From Dirofilaria immitis (taxonomy: Eukaryota; Nematoda; Chromadorea; Rhabditida; Onchocercidae), in assembly GCA_024305405.1 (NCBI GenBank), contig JAKNDB010000107.1, positions 4,200,501 to 4,264,500 on the forward strand: a stretch of DNA of 64,000 bases. Direction: 5' to 3'. Below are positions 1-12,440 of the stretch, in pieces. Position numbers and translations under genes: made by a program. The notes below the pieces were generated by a model. That model was not told the origin of the DNA. It saw only the letters and a program-made list of their open reading frames with translations, and ran no database searches. The first letter of the stretch is position 1. Every line of letters begins with the position of its first letter.

Positions 1-23
1 CTAATATTTTTTTAATTTTTTAG

Positions 24-1330
24 GTCAGGATGTTGCAAATAATGCCTTGAATAAAAGGAACACATAAAGAATAAGTACGTTATTATTACTTTTATTTAGG
101 TTATAAATCTTTTTCTTGGGAAGCTTTTTTTTCTTTTTGAACGTCGAAAGAATTTGTGCATGCAAATGTATATATCGATTTGTCTGAGAAAAGGAAATTC
201 TTTTAGTTCGAAAAATGTCAGAAAAGATCAGGTCACTGAATCACTCAATAGGGATGGCGAAAATGGTAGAACACCGTATGTAATCATTAATGGTGCTGAA
301 GCTGATAGACTACAGAATCCAAGACTTCCAGATGAAAGTAAGAAATTCCTCAGATTTTGTAAAAATTAGTTATTTATAATCGATAAACTTCTATTCCAAG
401 TTTTTTTCAAAATTCTACCAAGAATAAATTATTATATTACTTTTCCTTATACTTCTAAGCATTTTACTTTGTGAGTCTTAACTAAATTGTCTGCTAAGTC
501 GGCGTTCTAAAATACAATATCAAATAGAGGATTCAAGACCACTTGAATAAATGTAGCTGATTTGTTAAACATTTTTAAATGTAACTGATCACTTTTTCGA
601 TAGAACCAGTTGTATTTATCTAAAATCATAATTTACGGAATTTTTTTAGAAGGCATAAAGCTTGGCCTGGGTGATTTTATTTTCTACAGTGTGTTGGTTG
701 GAAAGGCAAGCAGTTACGGTGATTGGAACACAACAATAGCTTGTTATGTTGCAATTCTTATTGTGAGTTACTTTACAATTATGGACATTTTTTACAAATA
801 TTTGCGTTCCCAGCAAGTTAATCAACTAACATCTAAAGATAAATTATTTCAAAATAGCTTGCATTAACTTCATGATATAAGCATTATGGGAATCTTATCT
901 GACATACTAATAATAATTTTACATTAATGAGCAATATACAGGAAAACCGGAATGAGTTTGACAATTATATAGTTGAATCTCTTGTTCAAATCATACTTTA
1001 AAGCCTGAATTCTTCGGAATATTGTGACTGCTGCGAGCATACATTTTTAAACTTTTATCAAATTTCATAAATTCGAGTTTAACAACTTCTGTCAAATTCC
1101 ATAAATTTGCCCCAAAATTTTTAAGGAAACATAGCTTAAATTCCACAACATAAATGCAACTATGTATTTTTCAGGGTTTATGTTTTACGTTGATACTATT
1201 GGCTGTATTCCGTAAAGCGTTACCAGCTCTTCCGATTTCAATCTTTTCCGGACTAATCTTTTACTTCTGCACACGTGGCATTATTACACCATTCTGCACC
1301 AGTTTGAGCGTACGGCATTTGATATACTAA
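24..1330 (+). CDS. sel-12: Presenilin, C-terminal part (catalytic subunit of gamma-secretase); gene runs off the left edge
   Basis: Intramembrane aspartyl protease that cleaves Notch and other type I membrane proteins. Exons seen: 24-74, 207-337, 650-762 and 1175-1330 (TAA at 1328-1330). The exon at 650 reads [20 protein letters not shown], holding the GLGD motif whose Asp (673-675) is the second catalytic aspartate. The last exon holds the PALP motif (ALPALPIS) and ends [11 protein letters not shown], as in presenilins. Exon 207-337 is the variable hydrophilic loop. Splice phases agree: 337 ends in phase 1 and 762 in phase 0. Exon 24-74 has a stop in its best frame (65-67); one extra A in the AAAA run at 53-56 would open it and match the phase of the exon at 207. 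Earlier exons, including the first catalytic Asp, lie outside the window. Family identity is certain; the sel-12 versus hop-1 choice is inferred from similarity. Confidence 0.93.
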
Positions 1331-2239
1331 TTTCAAAAAGAATACTGTAATGAAAACTGCTCCTCAATATGTCTTTTTGTGTATTCTTTTTTCTTTGATA
1401 TTAACCTCATTTCACAATTTCATTCTGTTGTGATGTATGTTTAAGATACTTTTGTATTTGCTCCATATTCCCATTATTTTTATGTTCTGTCTTCATACAG
1501 TTACTTGTAAGTTTCTGTGAGTCCATTTATAAATTTATTTTCTGAAGAGATACTGAACCAAGAAATATTGTTGTTTAATTATTGTGGAAATATTCCTTAG
1601 ATTTTACTACCGTGTTTGAAATTACATAAATATGTTAAAAAGCTACTTTTCATTATATAAAAATGGTAACTCATAAACTTATTGGTACTGTGTAACGAAA
1701 GATCTAGGTAAAATTAATCAGGTGACACAATATCTGCACACTTATTTCCTCATCCAGAATGAACAATTTCATCATTCGGCAGAACTGTCAAAATTTTCAA
1801 AAATTTAATAAAATTTTCCTGAGAATAGAAAGGCCTTTTACATTACATTGCAGATATAATGCATATTAAAAAATATTATATTTTGGGGATTACTAACTTT
1901 GACATTTGACCAACATTTGACATATGACGTGATATTATTTTTCTATATTTCCTGAAATAATTTATATGCATTACAATGATTTTGTATTACAATGGGTAAT
2001 CAAATAATCTGAGCATTGGAAAACTGTTGAAAATGTTTTAAAAGACATTGTCTAAAGAAGTGTTTTTGTATAAGTTTATTGTTATCTACTGCATTTATAC
2101 TTCTACGTAATTTCAATAACTTAAATATATCATTTCTCAGAAAAAATTAATTTTTGGATCTAATCTTATGCAATTTTGAACATATTTAAAATATACAGTG
2201 TTTCCAGATTAAAGAACAAATTCCTACATAAACCATTGA
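1331..2239. other. Convergent intergenic region between presenilin and LIPT1
   Basis: AT-rich spacer between two genes pointing at each other, expected to hold both 3' UTRs. I see no conserved reading frame, RNA gene or long repeat in it. Confidence 0.6.
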
Positions 2240-4224
2240 CTAAAAAAACTTTTCAAATAGCTTGTTTTTTTCACTTACAATATTATCACCAATTAAGTAG
2301 GCATAAAAAGGATAGACTAAAGCAACAAAAAGGGCAGTAATTACGGTGGCATTTAAGGCAATGAGTTTTGGATCGTAACCTTTCGGAACTTCACATAAAT
2401 AAGCTTTCATTTCAGCCAACTTTTTGGTTGTGTTAATTCCGAGAACAGGTTTAACCACGAAACCTAAATAGGCCTGCATTACATCCTCCGGCAATCGGCT
2501 ACCGATCAATTTTGATTCTCTAAACTTTCAGTGATCACACCATGCTCTACCCGTATTCGATCGCTGTAAAGTGGTAGAGTGAACTGTGGCGTTCTTCCAT
2601 AAATCCATTCCCAGTTTCGTAATTCTTTTTCATATCCCAATACACCCGGGAATTGTTGGTCATTCGTTATATTTGAAAGCGTACTCACTTCGGTAAGCTG
2701 AAATGATAAATCGTAAGCAAATTTGCTCAAAAATAAAACCCGAATTACGAAAATTCATGATAAATCTCTCTTAAAGATATCGAAAATGTATGACTTCACA
2801 AAATATTTTAATTCTAACCAAATATTGTTTTTAAATGATTCCGTAATAACATTCTGCACTTCTTCAATAGTAACATCAGGTATCTCTTGGGCTAAATAGC
2901 CAATTGCTGGTGCTTGTACACTTCTAGTAGCGTTAGTTAACAGTGTTTCCTTAAACTATTTAAAACATTTTAAATTCAATGATATACTAGCTTAGAACTT
3001 AATGATTCTTTAAAGTTTGACTCCAACCGCTATAAATATCTCGCAGAGATGATAAGTTATGAACATGTCCAGTAATGACTTACGTAATGGCATACAATAC
3101 GTAACTACACATCAAATGTATCATCTCTGACTCTCGACTAAAAAAATAGAAGAAATGAAACGAACTGCGTTACGCGAAATAAAACCTTGTTGTTTGCAAA
3201 ACTTGTTAACAGAAACAAACATACATTAAAAGGAGACGATAAAGAACGTTTTAGGGTAGCAATATCAACGTTTACAAGTAATGTCAGATGGTGATATGCT
3301 TTTTGGCGAACAAATCGTGCTGCTGTTCCCGAGATTTTCCGTCGGCCAGGTTGTAGCCATAAATCATCGCGATCATTTGGTTCTACCTGAACAAAATATA
3401 TTGATACTTCGAATTCAAAAAGACATGATCATTAAAAAGCATAGTCCGTAACGGTCAATGAGCTTGAACTTTTGGACAATCTGAACTTCTTGATCTTTTA
3501 GTTTAACCTTTCCTCCCAACTCTTATTTTGTACTTTTTTCAATTTAAAGGTTTTCTCATTTATCACTACTAAAAAGTACTTTGATATGGAATTCTTGACT
3601 GAGTGCTTCAGCTATCATATGTAAATTTCTCTTTCTGTTGTGCCTTCGATGTGATGTTAATATGGATATGTTAAGATTACCTGAAAGCAATGTAACATGC
3701 AACATATCTTTGAATTAATATAAAGCGGTACACATTAATTTTTCAAATATTAACGCTAATTTTGAATATCTAACCTAAATCATGATAAACAGCTCCACCA
3801 CCGCTGTGACGTCTAGCTAATTCAATATTGTTACATTTTAAATAATTTATATCCGCTTCCAGCCATGGATTCTGATGTCGTCCAATGACTACTGTTGGTT
3901 TATTGCTAAAAATTTATCACAAATTCAAATCTGCTCAAGATTAACACCAAACAGTAATTCAAGTTTGCTTTGAATACTATCTTTACATCGAGACTGAACA
4001 ATCATAATAAAACATAAATGATATTTATTTTCATTCTAAGAAAATACCATCTTATGTCGAAATGTTAAATGAACACACCTCCAGATCAGCATTGACTCAA
4101 CCTCCTCATCTGATTTATAGTTCCGTAATAACCATTCCTCAAACGCCAAATTCTCGAAGATATTTTGTGATCGTGAAATGAATAATTTTGCATTTCGCCT
4201 AATGATACCAACATTCCTATTCAT
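2240..4224 (-). CDS. LIPT1: Mitochondrial lipoyltransferase (LIPT1/LplA family)
   Basis: Transfers lipoyl groups to E2 subunits of mitochondrial 2-oxoacid dehydrogenases. Exons on the minus strand: 4224-4079, 3905-3775, 3680 to about 3570, 3386-3225, 2949-2800 and 2697-2240. Exon 1 reads [10 protein letters not shown]. Exon 2 holds [11 protein letters not shown] and the family signature [12 protein letters not shown], the lipoate/AMP-binding loop. Exon 4 has [10 protein letters not shown] and [12 protein letters not shown], both diagnostic. Exon 6 has [12 protein letters not shown], the usual start of the C-terminal domain. Phases fit at the junctions checked. Near 2507-2515 the frame must shift by one (one base missing in AATCAAAATTGATC) to join VITESLENQ to [11 protein letters not shown], as in vertebrate LIPT1 (SLIGSK). 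The last 45 residues include a hydrophobic segment unusual for this family; the true 3' end is uncertain. A CTAG acceptor-like site lies 6 bases before the ATG. Confidence 0.88.
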
Positions 4225-4957
4225 AGTGCTCTAGAATTCATAAAAACATAAATAAAATTAAATGAAAAAATGATTCTCTAGTCTCTCGTTGTTTGATATC
4301 ACTTAAATGACTATGAATAACAGAAATACGCTATTACGATTATTTCTTATTATTTCTTTATGAATAATCATTGCAAATTCTAATAAAACAAAATTGACAC
4401 AATCTTACCAAAGTCATCTGATATTCTAAAATAATTCGATATATTGGAGTAAATCAAACACATCCATACACGGACAATTTAAGAAAAATTTCGCATATTT
4501 ATCAACACTAAGATGTTTCATTCAATTCATCTATATGATTATCCTAAAAATCACCTAATGAATGTCAATAACTAATTTAAAAGCTCGCATTTGTACATTC
4601 TTTCACAATTATGGGTCTCAGTAAACATATTTAGGAATTGTACAATATGCTTTAATGTTTTGACAAATATTTAGATTTTTCAGAAAAAAATTATTGCAAC
4701 TTTCACGAACACATTTTCATGCATAACTTTTTGTTGTAATACAATTTTATCAAGGCCTAATTTCACGTAAAGCTACACTTCCCAAATTGACACTTTCATA
4801 ATTCAGTAAAAATTAATGATTATAATTTCCTCATCATAAAAAGCTTACACGTTCAAATAAAACAATGTTGAGGAAATAAAATTAATTTACGAAAGTAACC
4901 TCGTAGGTTCACAAACAAATAACAATAAAAAAAATGGATATAACAAGCATGCTGAGA
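4225..4957. other. Spacer between LIPT1 and SNRNP40
   Basis: About 730 bp of AT-rich DNA between two minus-strand genes in the same orientation. It holds the SNRNP40 3' UTR and LIPT1 leader. No other gene or repeat array is seen. Confidence 0.6.
4231..4240 (-). promoter_or_regulatory. Candidate trans-splice acceptor of LIPT1
   Basis: On the minus strand the sequence GAATTCTAG lies just before AGCACT-ATG. A pyrimidine-poor but usable AG so close to the start codon suggests spliced-leader addition or a 5' UTR intron. Inference only. Confidence 0.35.
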
Positions 4958-7700
4958 TCACTGATTATCAATCTCTCCGAGATATATTTTTTTATCACTT
5001 CCTGCTGATAACACTGAAATTAAAGGAAATGAATAATGAATAATGAAAAAATAATCTGACAGCCTTCAACAAATAATTACATATTTTAGTCAACAAGCAG
5101 CTCCATGGAGTATTCAAAATCTAGCCACTTCTATTTTTCTCTAATTGGATGTTTCATATTCCAGAAATAATTAAACAATTCCCAATTCTACCAGTTTTCT
5201 CGTCGCTATAGCTTCCATAAATATTCAGGAGTATTAAAATGATTCAAAAACCGCAGAATACAGAAAAATACTAACATATTGGCTCCTTTGGATGGAAATC
5301 AGTTGCATTAACTGATCCCTGATGGCCAGGTAGTTTATAAAGTACTCGCCGCGATGAAACATCCCAAACATAAACATAACGATCGCTGGAACCGCAGCTG
5401 ATTCGATAGTTATCGGGTGACCAAGCGCATTTCAACAGATTCTGCAAATTTGCAAAAAAATATTTGCAAAAAAATTTGCAAAAAATATTCACTTGTTCAG
5501 AATTCAATTCAGCAATATTACATTTTCTGCTTCTTACTATTTTTTATTTTATTTTGCTTTGTTAAGGGACTTTATGTTAAAGAAATCGACTAATGCTATG
5601 AAGCAAATACAAAATTTCCACAGTAGTACAACACCTTTTCAAAGTTATGCTGATGTCCGGCAAACGACTTCACACATCGCTGCTCCGGTGCAAACGGCCT
5701 GATATCCCAGATTTTTGCTGAAACTGATAGATAAAGTGCTTTGATGATGATGTGCTAGATATAATAAAGATTCACTAGTTAAACGACTGGAATAGGTATC
5801 CTCAATGTCAAATCCTTTTAGATATCATCAACGTCGAAGATATTAACCCATAGAATTTCAGATTTCTAATTTCTTCAACAAAATGTAGACTCGTAGCCGA
5901 TTAATGTATGAAAACTTATTTCTCTTTTTCCCTCTAATTAAAAAAGTAATCTTAAACAACTTCTTTTGTTACAATAAAATCGATATACAATCAACTGTTT
6001 CATTTTCTAACTAAAAAAAGTGCAAAACATTGATTTTAAAAAGAGATAGCGAGATAAATTACAACTGCAATCCATTGCATTCGAAAGGACATGCGTTCCT
6101 TCCGGACTTAATGATAAACCGGTAACTGTATCAGTATGACCACGCATTACATATGCCAGTTCATTTCGTCGTAGATCCCATACCTAAAATTCGAGTGAAA
6201 ACTGTCAGGTAATTTACGTAAATAGATTCAGGACTATTTATTGTAATTTGCTTAAAAACTCAAAATTTCAGCAAAAATTACTTTAATGTCATTATCAATC
6301 CCTCCACCGATAACTTGTTCAGCTGTGTCACTGAAAGTCACAGCTGTAATCTGATAGGAATTTTGCAAAGTGGCTACGGGATCTCGTCTGCGTATATCAT
6401 GAATCTGAAAAATATATTGATGAAAAAGAACAAAAACACTTCAAAATTTTTTTTTTTGCTTGGTACGATCAGTATTTTTAAATACCAAGCATTTTCTTCA
6501 CTATTCAATTCGATGGACACAGTAAAACTTACAAGCACAGTGCAATCATCAGAACCACTGGCAACAAGCTGTGGTCCACGCCGTGCAGGATGGCAACTGT
6601 TTACAATATCCTTGTGGGATTTGAACTTTCTAATACATGTTCCTGTATCCATATCCCAAACACGCACTGTCTTATCTGTTGATGCCGTAAACAAATAACT
6701 GAAGTAAAAAACATATTAAATGAAAACTGGATAAAGCACAGATCAAAACTTCAATGACAAAATTTCCTTTAGCAATCCATTCTTGATTAGTAATTTCAAT
6801 AAATTGGTAAAAGATGTGTTTAAAAATTTTCTCATTTCCTAATATATTTTTAGCATCTTTCAAAGAACGATAATCCTCACCTTCCATCAGTACTGAAATG
6901 AAGATCCATTATAGCTCCCGCATGTCCTTTTAAGGTTGAAAAATTCTCGCATTCACCATACACATTCCACAAAACTAGAATCAATACATAAACTACGAAA
7001 AGTGAATAAAAAGCATGAAGAACGTAAATCGTGAAATTCAAACAAGTAAACGAGTGTTATTAAATTTCGATCTAAAATCACCAACGATTTTACCAATAAA
7101 ACAATCCAACAAATTCATATGTTGAAGATATTAATAAAAGCCCATCTATCATCGTTTTCGCTTAGAAATAACATCAGTGTTAAAACAAATGAGTAGAAGT
7201 TAAGAGATAAATACTAATATTTAAGAGCAAAAAAGGAAACATACAAACAGTCATATCAAAACCAGCGGACGCTAAACAACTTCCATCTGGGCTAAATTTA
7301 GCCGTATAAATTTCACCATCATGTCCACTAAGCAGCATTATGGGAGCCATCAAATGTGATGTACGTGGAATCGGTTGAGATCGTCCGCTCGGAATAACTT
7401 CCAAGCGCGACTTTTTGGTCCTTAAATTTATTGAAATTCGATTATTTAAATTTACAGAAACTTTTATCACTATTTTTGCAGTGAGTTTTATAAATACAAT
7501 TATCTTCTGCAATTTTTCAATTCCAGCAATAAGAAATATTAAACAAAACTAAAACGATCTATAACAGCAAAAAATCACGAATTTAACCAAATACAAAAAT
7601 TGCTCTATAAGATATTCAATCAAAGAAAAAACTTACCAACAACAGCCAAAGGCATTGCAGGCCTTTTGAATCCATCGTTATTTTGCATAACATCCGCCAT
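4958..7700 (-). CDS. SNRNP40: U5 snRNP 40 kDa WD40-repeat protein
   Basis: Spliceosomal seven-blade WD40 protein of the U5 snRNP that contacts PRP8. Exons (minus): 7700 to about 7636 (MADVMQNNDGFKRPAMPLAV), about 7420-7245, 6974-6891, 6698-6533, 6404-6282, 6183-6066, 5717-5635, 5441-5276 and 5013-4958. Diagnostic segments: APIMLLSGHDGEIYTAKFSP, TASTDKTVRVWDMDTG, CHPARRGPQLVASGSDD, GGGIDNDIKVWDLRRNELAY, DIRPFAPEQRCVKSF, DRYVYVWDVSSRRVLYKLPG and the C-terminus SAGSDKKIYLGEI. These follow human SNRNP40 blade by blade. All downstream phases fit. The junction between exon 1 (phase 1) and exon 2 fits only if one A is added to the AAAAA run near 7408-7412, giving VVG-PKKSRLEV. TTTTGCAG lies directly before the ATG, so the message is probably trans-spliced or has a 5' UTR intron. 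Confidence 0.95.
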
Positions 7701-7709
7701 CTGCAAAAT
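7701..7709 (-). promoter_or_regulatory. Acceptor site directly before the SNRNP40 start codon
   Basis: Minus strand ATTTTGCAG abuts ATG. This is a good nematode 3' splice site; with no visible upstream coding exon it is a candidate spliced-leader addition site. Confidence 0.5.
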
Positions 7710-9085
7710 TAATCAAATACTTCAAGCATCATACATTTGGTTACCTCAGATATTATCTTCCATAACTGTTGGAAAAATGAAATCTTGTACCACAGAAATA
7801 TTTTAGTAGAATCAAGCTGTTGGCCTTTACGTTATAATTAACACATTTTAAATTGTATTGTGCTATGTGACATGAGGTAAACAAATTCCCATTGCGTTAA
7901 GGTATTTTAAATTATGCTTTCGTTGATAAGTAGGAAAGGAAATCCTTTTGTATTGAAGTTAACTATTATAAATTAATTGTATTTACGCCACAAGTTAATA
8001 TACTATAAATTGTGTTGTGCTACAAAGCATGGAATAAGGAAACTTCCATTATATAAGAGTCAGATCTAGACGGTGAGGATTGAAAACGGAATGACACTAA
8101 CGATCGTCTACCTCTTGAGAAACTATCCTAGCAGCAATTCTTAAATTGAACAATAACGTAAAGGGAAACCAATGATCGATTTACCAACACTATTTTTGGA
8201 TAATTATTTTGGTAAATGTGTACAAGAAATAAATCAAATCCTCCGTCAATCAATAAACTTTTACCACATTTTCTCTGCTAAACCAGATCAAGAAACTTTC
8301 ACAAATAACGTATTATAGAATTTACATATTGCTAGAGATTTCCGAATCTATAAGTGAAATCGTTTTTCACTCAAATCATTTATTCCATCTGAGTAAAACT
8401 TCTCGAAATTTGAGATCATCTAGAACAAAAGAAAATAAATTCCGATTGTTAGTGCTTAAATACCTCACTTCTTGAACAGCTTCTGAATAAGAACCTTATC
8501 TGTGAGATTAATTTCTAAGAAGACAAAACTGTATCTGATAAGTATTACCCAAAACCGAAATATTAATTTAATTGATTGAAAACCAAAAATATCAATATAT
8601 ATATTCGCTCAGAACATTATTAATTATACTCAAAGACTATCGTCAAAGCAGTATTTCATTAAGAAAATTCAACATACAAAAGATCATGCTAGTAATTCTC
8701 TAAAATCAAGTTCCAAATACTCAGACAAAAGTTATAAAAAAATTGGAAGAAGAAAACCCAATATTATGTCAAAGATAAAAGCGAAATATCATTCCCAAGA
8801 TGAAATACAAAAAAAGAAAAAAAACTAAAGTTCTGGTTTAGTATACACACGTAAAATTACCGTACACTAATGCTGTTAAAACTTAAAATGTAATTTTACA
8901 TTTAACAATGATATTAAAAATCAAAACCACTTTCCGTAAATTTATTCCCCTATATTAAGGGAAGTTTCGAGCCCAAACAGAAAAACAAACAAAATTCAAA
9001 ATTCGACAATCAGAAACGAAATCCATATGAACTTAATAAAACACAATTTTGGGATAACACATTATATAGCAATCAGAAATTTATA
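7710..9085. other. Spacer between SNRNP40 and NOSIP
   Basis: About 1.4 kb of AT-rich DNA between co-oriented minus-strand genes. No coding exon, RNA gene or tandem repeat is recognised. Confidence 0.55.
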
Positions 9086-11480
9086 TCACTGCAATTCCAG
9101 TTGAGGTCGTACCAACTTAGCCTCCACTTCATTGGTCGACGCATATCCTGAAAGTGCGAAAATTTCTGAAAGTATAAAAATCAAAATCAAAGAAGTTTCT
9201 TTCGAAATATTTTGAGCCACACTTTTCTATTTAATTCTTTCTCTTCTAAGATTTTCATCATATTCTACATTACGTTCGATCACATTTATTTCAGATCCTT
9301 TGTCCTGGAAGCATTGATTCATATCCCACTTTCTTAATTAAGCATGTTTTTCTGAAATTACTGCATGGTGATCCTTTCGATATAATTCAACAGTCTCGTT
9401 TTTCTTCTACGAATATGAATTTTAATTTTCATGGAAAGTAAGCAACTAATTCTTTACCTGTTCCACCTCTTTGTAGTTCAATTATATCATCACTCTTCAT
9501 CGGCTTTCCATTTAACGGGTCTATCATATCTTTTCTAATTATTTTTTCAACGCAGTCCATTGTAACAACACTTTGGCTGCAGTGAAAAATTTAACATTGA
9601 GAGATTGAGACAAACATTATGACAACCACAATATTTTCGAGATTCGTCTGTAGGAAATTAACTATATGTCTTATTCCTTATTCTTGCATCAGTGCTGCAA
9701 TTTGTCTTTGAAAAAGAACCATTAGTAACAACATCGGCTGTAATAGCGAAGAAAATTCAAGCATTTTAAAAAACAAATCGATACTACAATAAAATTTGAA
9801 ATAAGAATACCATTAATCATGCATATTTTACTTTAAACAGCTGTTAATATTTTGATTATCACCTCGTTTTCAAATATGCGCATCGGGTCGTATTAGTGAG
9901 TGCATCATGTGTTACAGGGCACATATACCGTACCTTCCGGGCAATCAAACTCCTATTACCACTATCGTCAGGCATTATGGTAAATTTTACTGGCATTAAC
10001 TCTCTAATTTTTAGAGGTCTGCCGGAGAGTGGACAAAAACACGTTGCTCCTGAAAAACTTTTAATTTACTCTGTTCATCTTTCCCAAGCCCTTGTTTTAA
10101 ATATCAAAGACAAAATCGCTATATCAAGAATAAAGCAACTGCTGCAATTCTTCTCTAATTTTTGCACTGCTATTTTCATCATGTCTGCGTCCTATTTATT
10201 TTACAATTAATTGAATAATTTTATCTTCTTCCATATATTTCTTTTTACTTATATTCGCAACAAATAAAATTTAAACTATAAATGAAGCTTGCCGGTTTTT
10301 CAATTTTGACTTCAGCAGTAGGATTTAACTGTGGAATCCAAAAACTGGGATATTCTTTTGCTTTCTCGCCCGCCACATTTGAAATCTCATCCTCTTTTAA
10401 TCGTTTACCACTCGATCGACCGCTTTTAAGTATTTTGCGTTTGTTGGTCTAAAATTTCTCAAAAACTTCGAAATTACTAGTTGTAAGAAGGAGTAAACTG
10501 GAATCGAATCATCTCTATGACATACTCTAGATCCAGAAGGAGCAGCACCAGCGGAAATAGTAGGCCAGTCGGTATCTATTTCTCGTTTCACTCCAGGATG
10601 TGCTGGTGTACCTTCAGCTTCTTTGAATTTTTTCAATCTCAGTTCTTCATCCAGATGTCTTTCCTGTAAATTATAATGTCGTTACTTCTAATCAACAAAT
10701 TGCTCAAAATAATTTTAATAAGGAAAAGAAAATATACTCTTTCAGCTTCCTCCTCTTCCTTTTTACACTGTTTTTCCCATTCCTTCAATTTTCTTGCATT
10801 TTCTTTTTCTGTTCCAGATAATATTCCAGAACAGCTTCCCTGTCAAATACGTATCCGTGCGGCGATATTACGGGATCTCTATAAATGGCAAAAATGATGA
10901 ATACATTCATGTCCATTCTCATAAATATATTCATGCTGAATGATGAACATATATTCGTGTTCCATCGTCTATGTTACTAACTCGTCTCGATAACTACATG
11001 TCATATCGTCGGACCTGACTATTAAGATCATTTGCTATTTGAATTGATTTAACAATCATAAATGACTCCTAGAATTATCTATTTCAGAAAATCTGATCGG
11101 CATCTGGAAATAAGGCCCCTTATTTCGAAAGTCTGACTTGAACATTTGGATGAGATATAAGCCCGATAAGCAAAAATATTTAAAATGGACATAGAGACAA
11201 ATATCACAGAATTCCAATAAGCGATTAAAGAAGTGGATCTAGGTGAATAATAATAAGATTCAATGAGCCGGAGAATCATTAAACTTTTAGTTTGGATACT
11301 TTGGAGAAAAAAGTCGTACCGACAAGGCTGTAAAGTTATCGAACAACAATCGAATTCCTTAACCGAATCAGCACCTAATCTTTGATGCAAGGTACCATAA
11401 CCAGATTCTTTAGCATCTTTTCGTCTTTCCGAATAAGAATATACTGCTGATGCTGTAGCATTTTTACCATGGCGAGTCAT
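9086..11480 (-). CDS. NOSIP: Nitric oxide synthase-interacting protein homologue (U-box-like nuclear protein)
   Basis: NOSIP proteins are nuclear, carry split/modified U-box domains, have been described as E3 ubiquitin ligases and associate with late spliceosomes. Exons (minus): 11480-11320, 10878-10738, 10663-10526, 10448 to about 10280, 10049-9863, 9576-9458 and 9147-9086. The start MTRHGKNATASAVYSYSERR is the hallmark N-terminus; FDCCSITLQPCR-DPVISPHGYVFDREAVLEYY spans the exon 1/2 junction and forms the first half U-box. Later pieces are SFWIPQLNPTAEVKIEKP, FCPLSGRPLKIRELMPVKFT, MDCVEKIIRKDMIDPLNGKP and IIELQRGGTG. Phases fit at the other junctions. In exon 2 the frame needs one more A in the AAAAAGAAAA stretch near 10805 to join LEQKK to ARKLKEWEKQCKKEEEEAER. 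The exon 4 donor has no GT where homology ends; GC donors are possible near 10280. Confidence 0.95.
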
Positions 11481-12435
11481 TCTTCAGCCATAAGTCAACC
11501 TACTTATGTGAAAACATCTTTCATAATAACAACATTAGGCGCATATTTACTATCTAATCTCATAATAACATAAACATACATAACGTAAGTTATATCAAAT
11601 CTAACGCTCTATACCGTCCTTTTCTTGTAATACGCTACAGCCTATCACCGCAAACTCCCAACTTAGTATGTAACTTTGCCCGCATCTCCATTATCATTTA
11701 TAGACCAACAATGCATGTAATAGTTAGGTAACGATGATACGTATGGTTTGTGGCATAAGTACAATTTTAATGAAGGAGTTGGAAAAAGGAGTTGGAATTC
11801 GACATTGTTGAAGTGTTTGCGTTATTTTCACTCTCAAACATTATGTTCGTTTCTTGTATTTCTTTGATATTGTCTTATTCCTATGATGTTATCTTTCTCC
11901 CACAATTTCTGCAATATTATTTGTTTCTTGTTTATAGTATTATTTGCTTTTATGTTTTTATCGTTTCTTTGAAACTGTAGGATGGATCATTCTGTTTTAT
12001 CTTCAAAAAATAATTATTCACAATTCTTTTGCACATTTTATCAATCTGCACTACTCTTTGATTTACTGTATTATTTATTTGACTTATTGCATAATTTTTT
12101 ACTTCATTGTTTTTTTTTCTAATTATTACTATCATAAATTATTATCCTTATTTCTGAACTTTTTAAATTTTCTTCAAAAAATGTTCTTTATTCAATAATG
12201 ATAGAGGTAGATTGTACGCATAAATATTATTCGGAACTGGTTTGTGATCAGTTCAGGTTAATTCGTTTTTCTTAATAATAACAGTTTTTTGGGCTATATT
12301 TGTCGGTTAAATTATTTTGCTTTTTTAGGAACTGGTAAAAATGAATGATTAAAGCGTGTCGTAGCATACATTGACCGTTTTCGTTTTTCATAGCTTACGC
12401 TTGTAACTTCAAATTAATGAATGAAATTTTTACAG
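11481..12435. promoter_or_regulatory. Divergent promoter region between NOSIP and CPSF2
   Basis: About 960 bp separating two head-to-head housekeeping genes. It must contain both promoters or leader regions. A slightly GC-richer patch lies at 11600-11760; the CPSF2 side (11800-12240) is very T-rich on the plus strand. Short ORFs here have simple T-rich composition and are not credible proteins. Confidence 0.5.
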
Positions 12436-12440
12436 AATTG
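12425..12440 (+). promoter_or_regulatory. Candidate trans-splice acceptor of CPSF2
   Basis: AATTTTTACAG then AATTG and the ATG at 12441. A strong nematode-type 3' splice site five bases before the start, with no upstream exon visible, suggests spliced-leader addition at 12436. Confidence 0.5.

Noticed and set aside
6315..6698. 127-residue plus-strand ORF
   Set aside because: Antisense shadow of SNRNP40 WD40 exons.
9690..9745. Possible extra NOSIP exon (ADVVTN)
   Set aside because: Skipping it gives a perfect phase match LKT-S-QSVVTMDC between exons 5 and 6; the piece resembles a partial local copy only.
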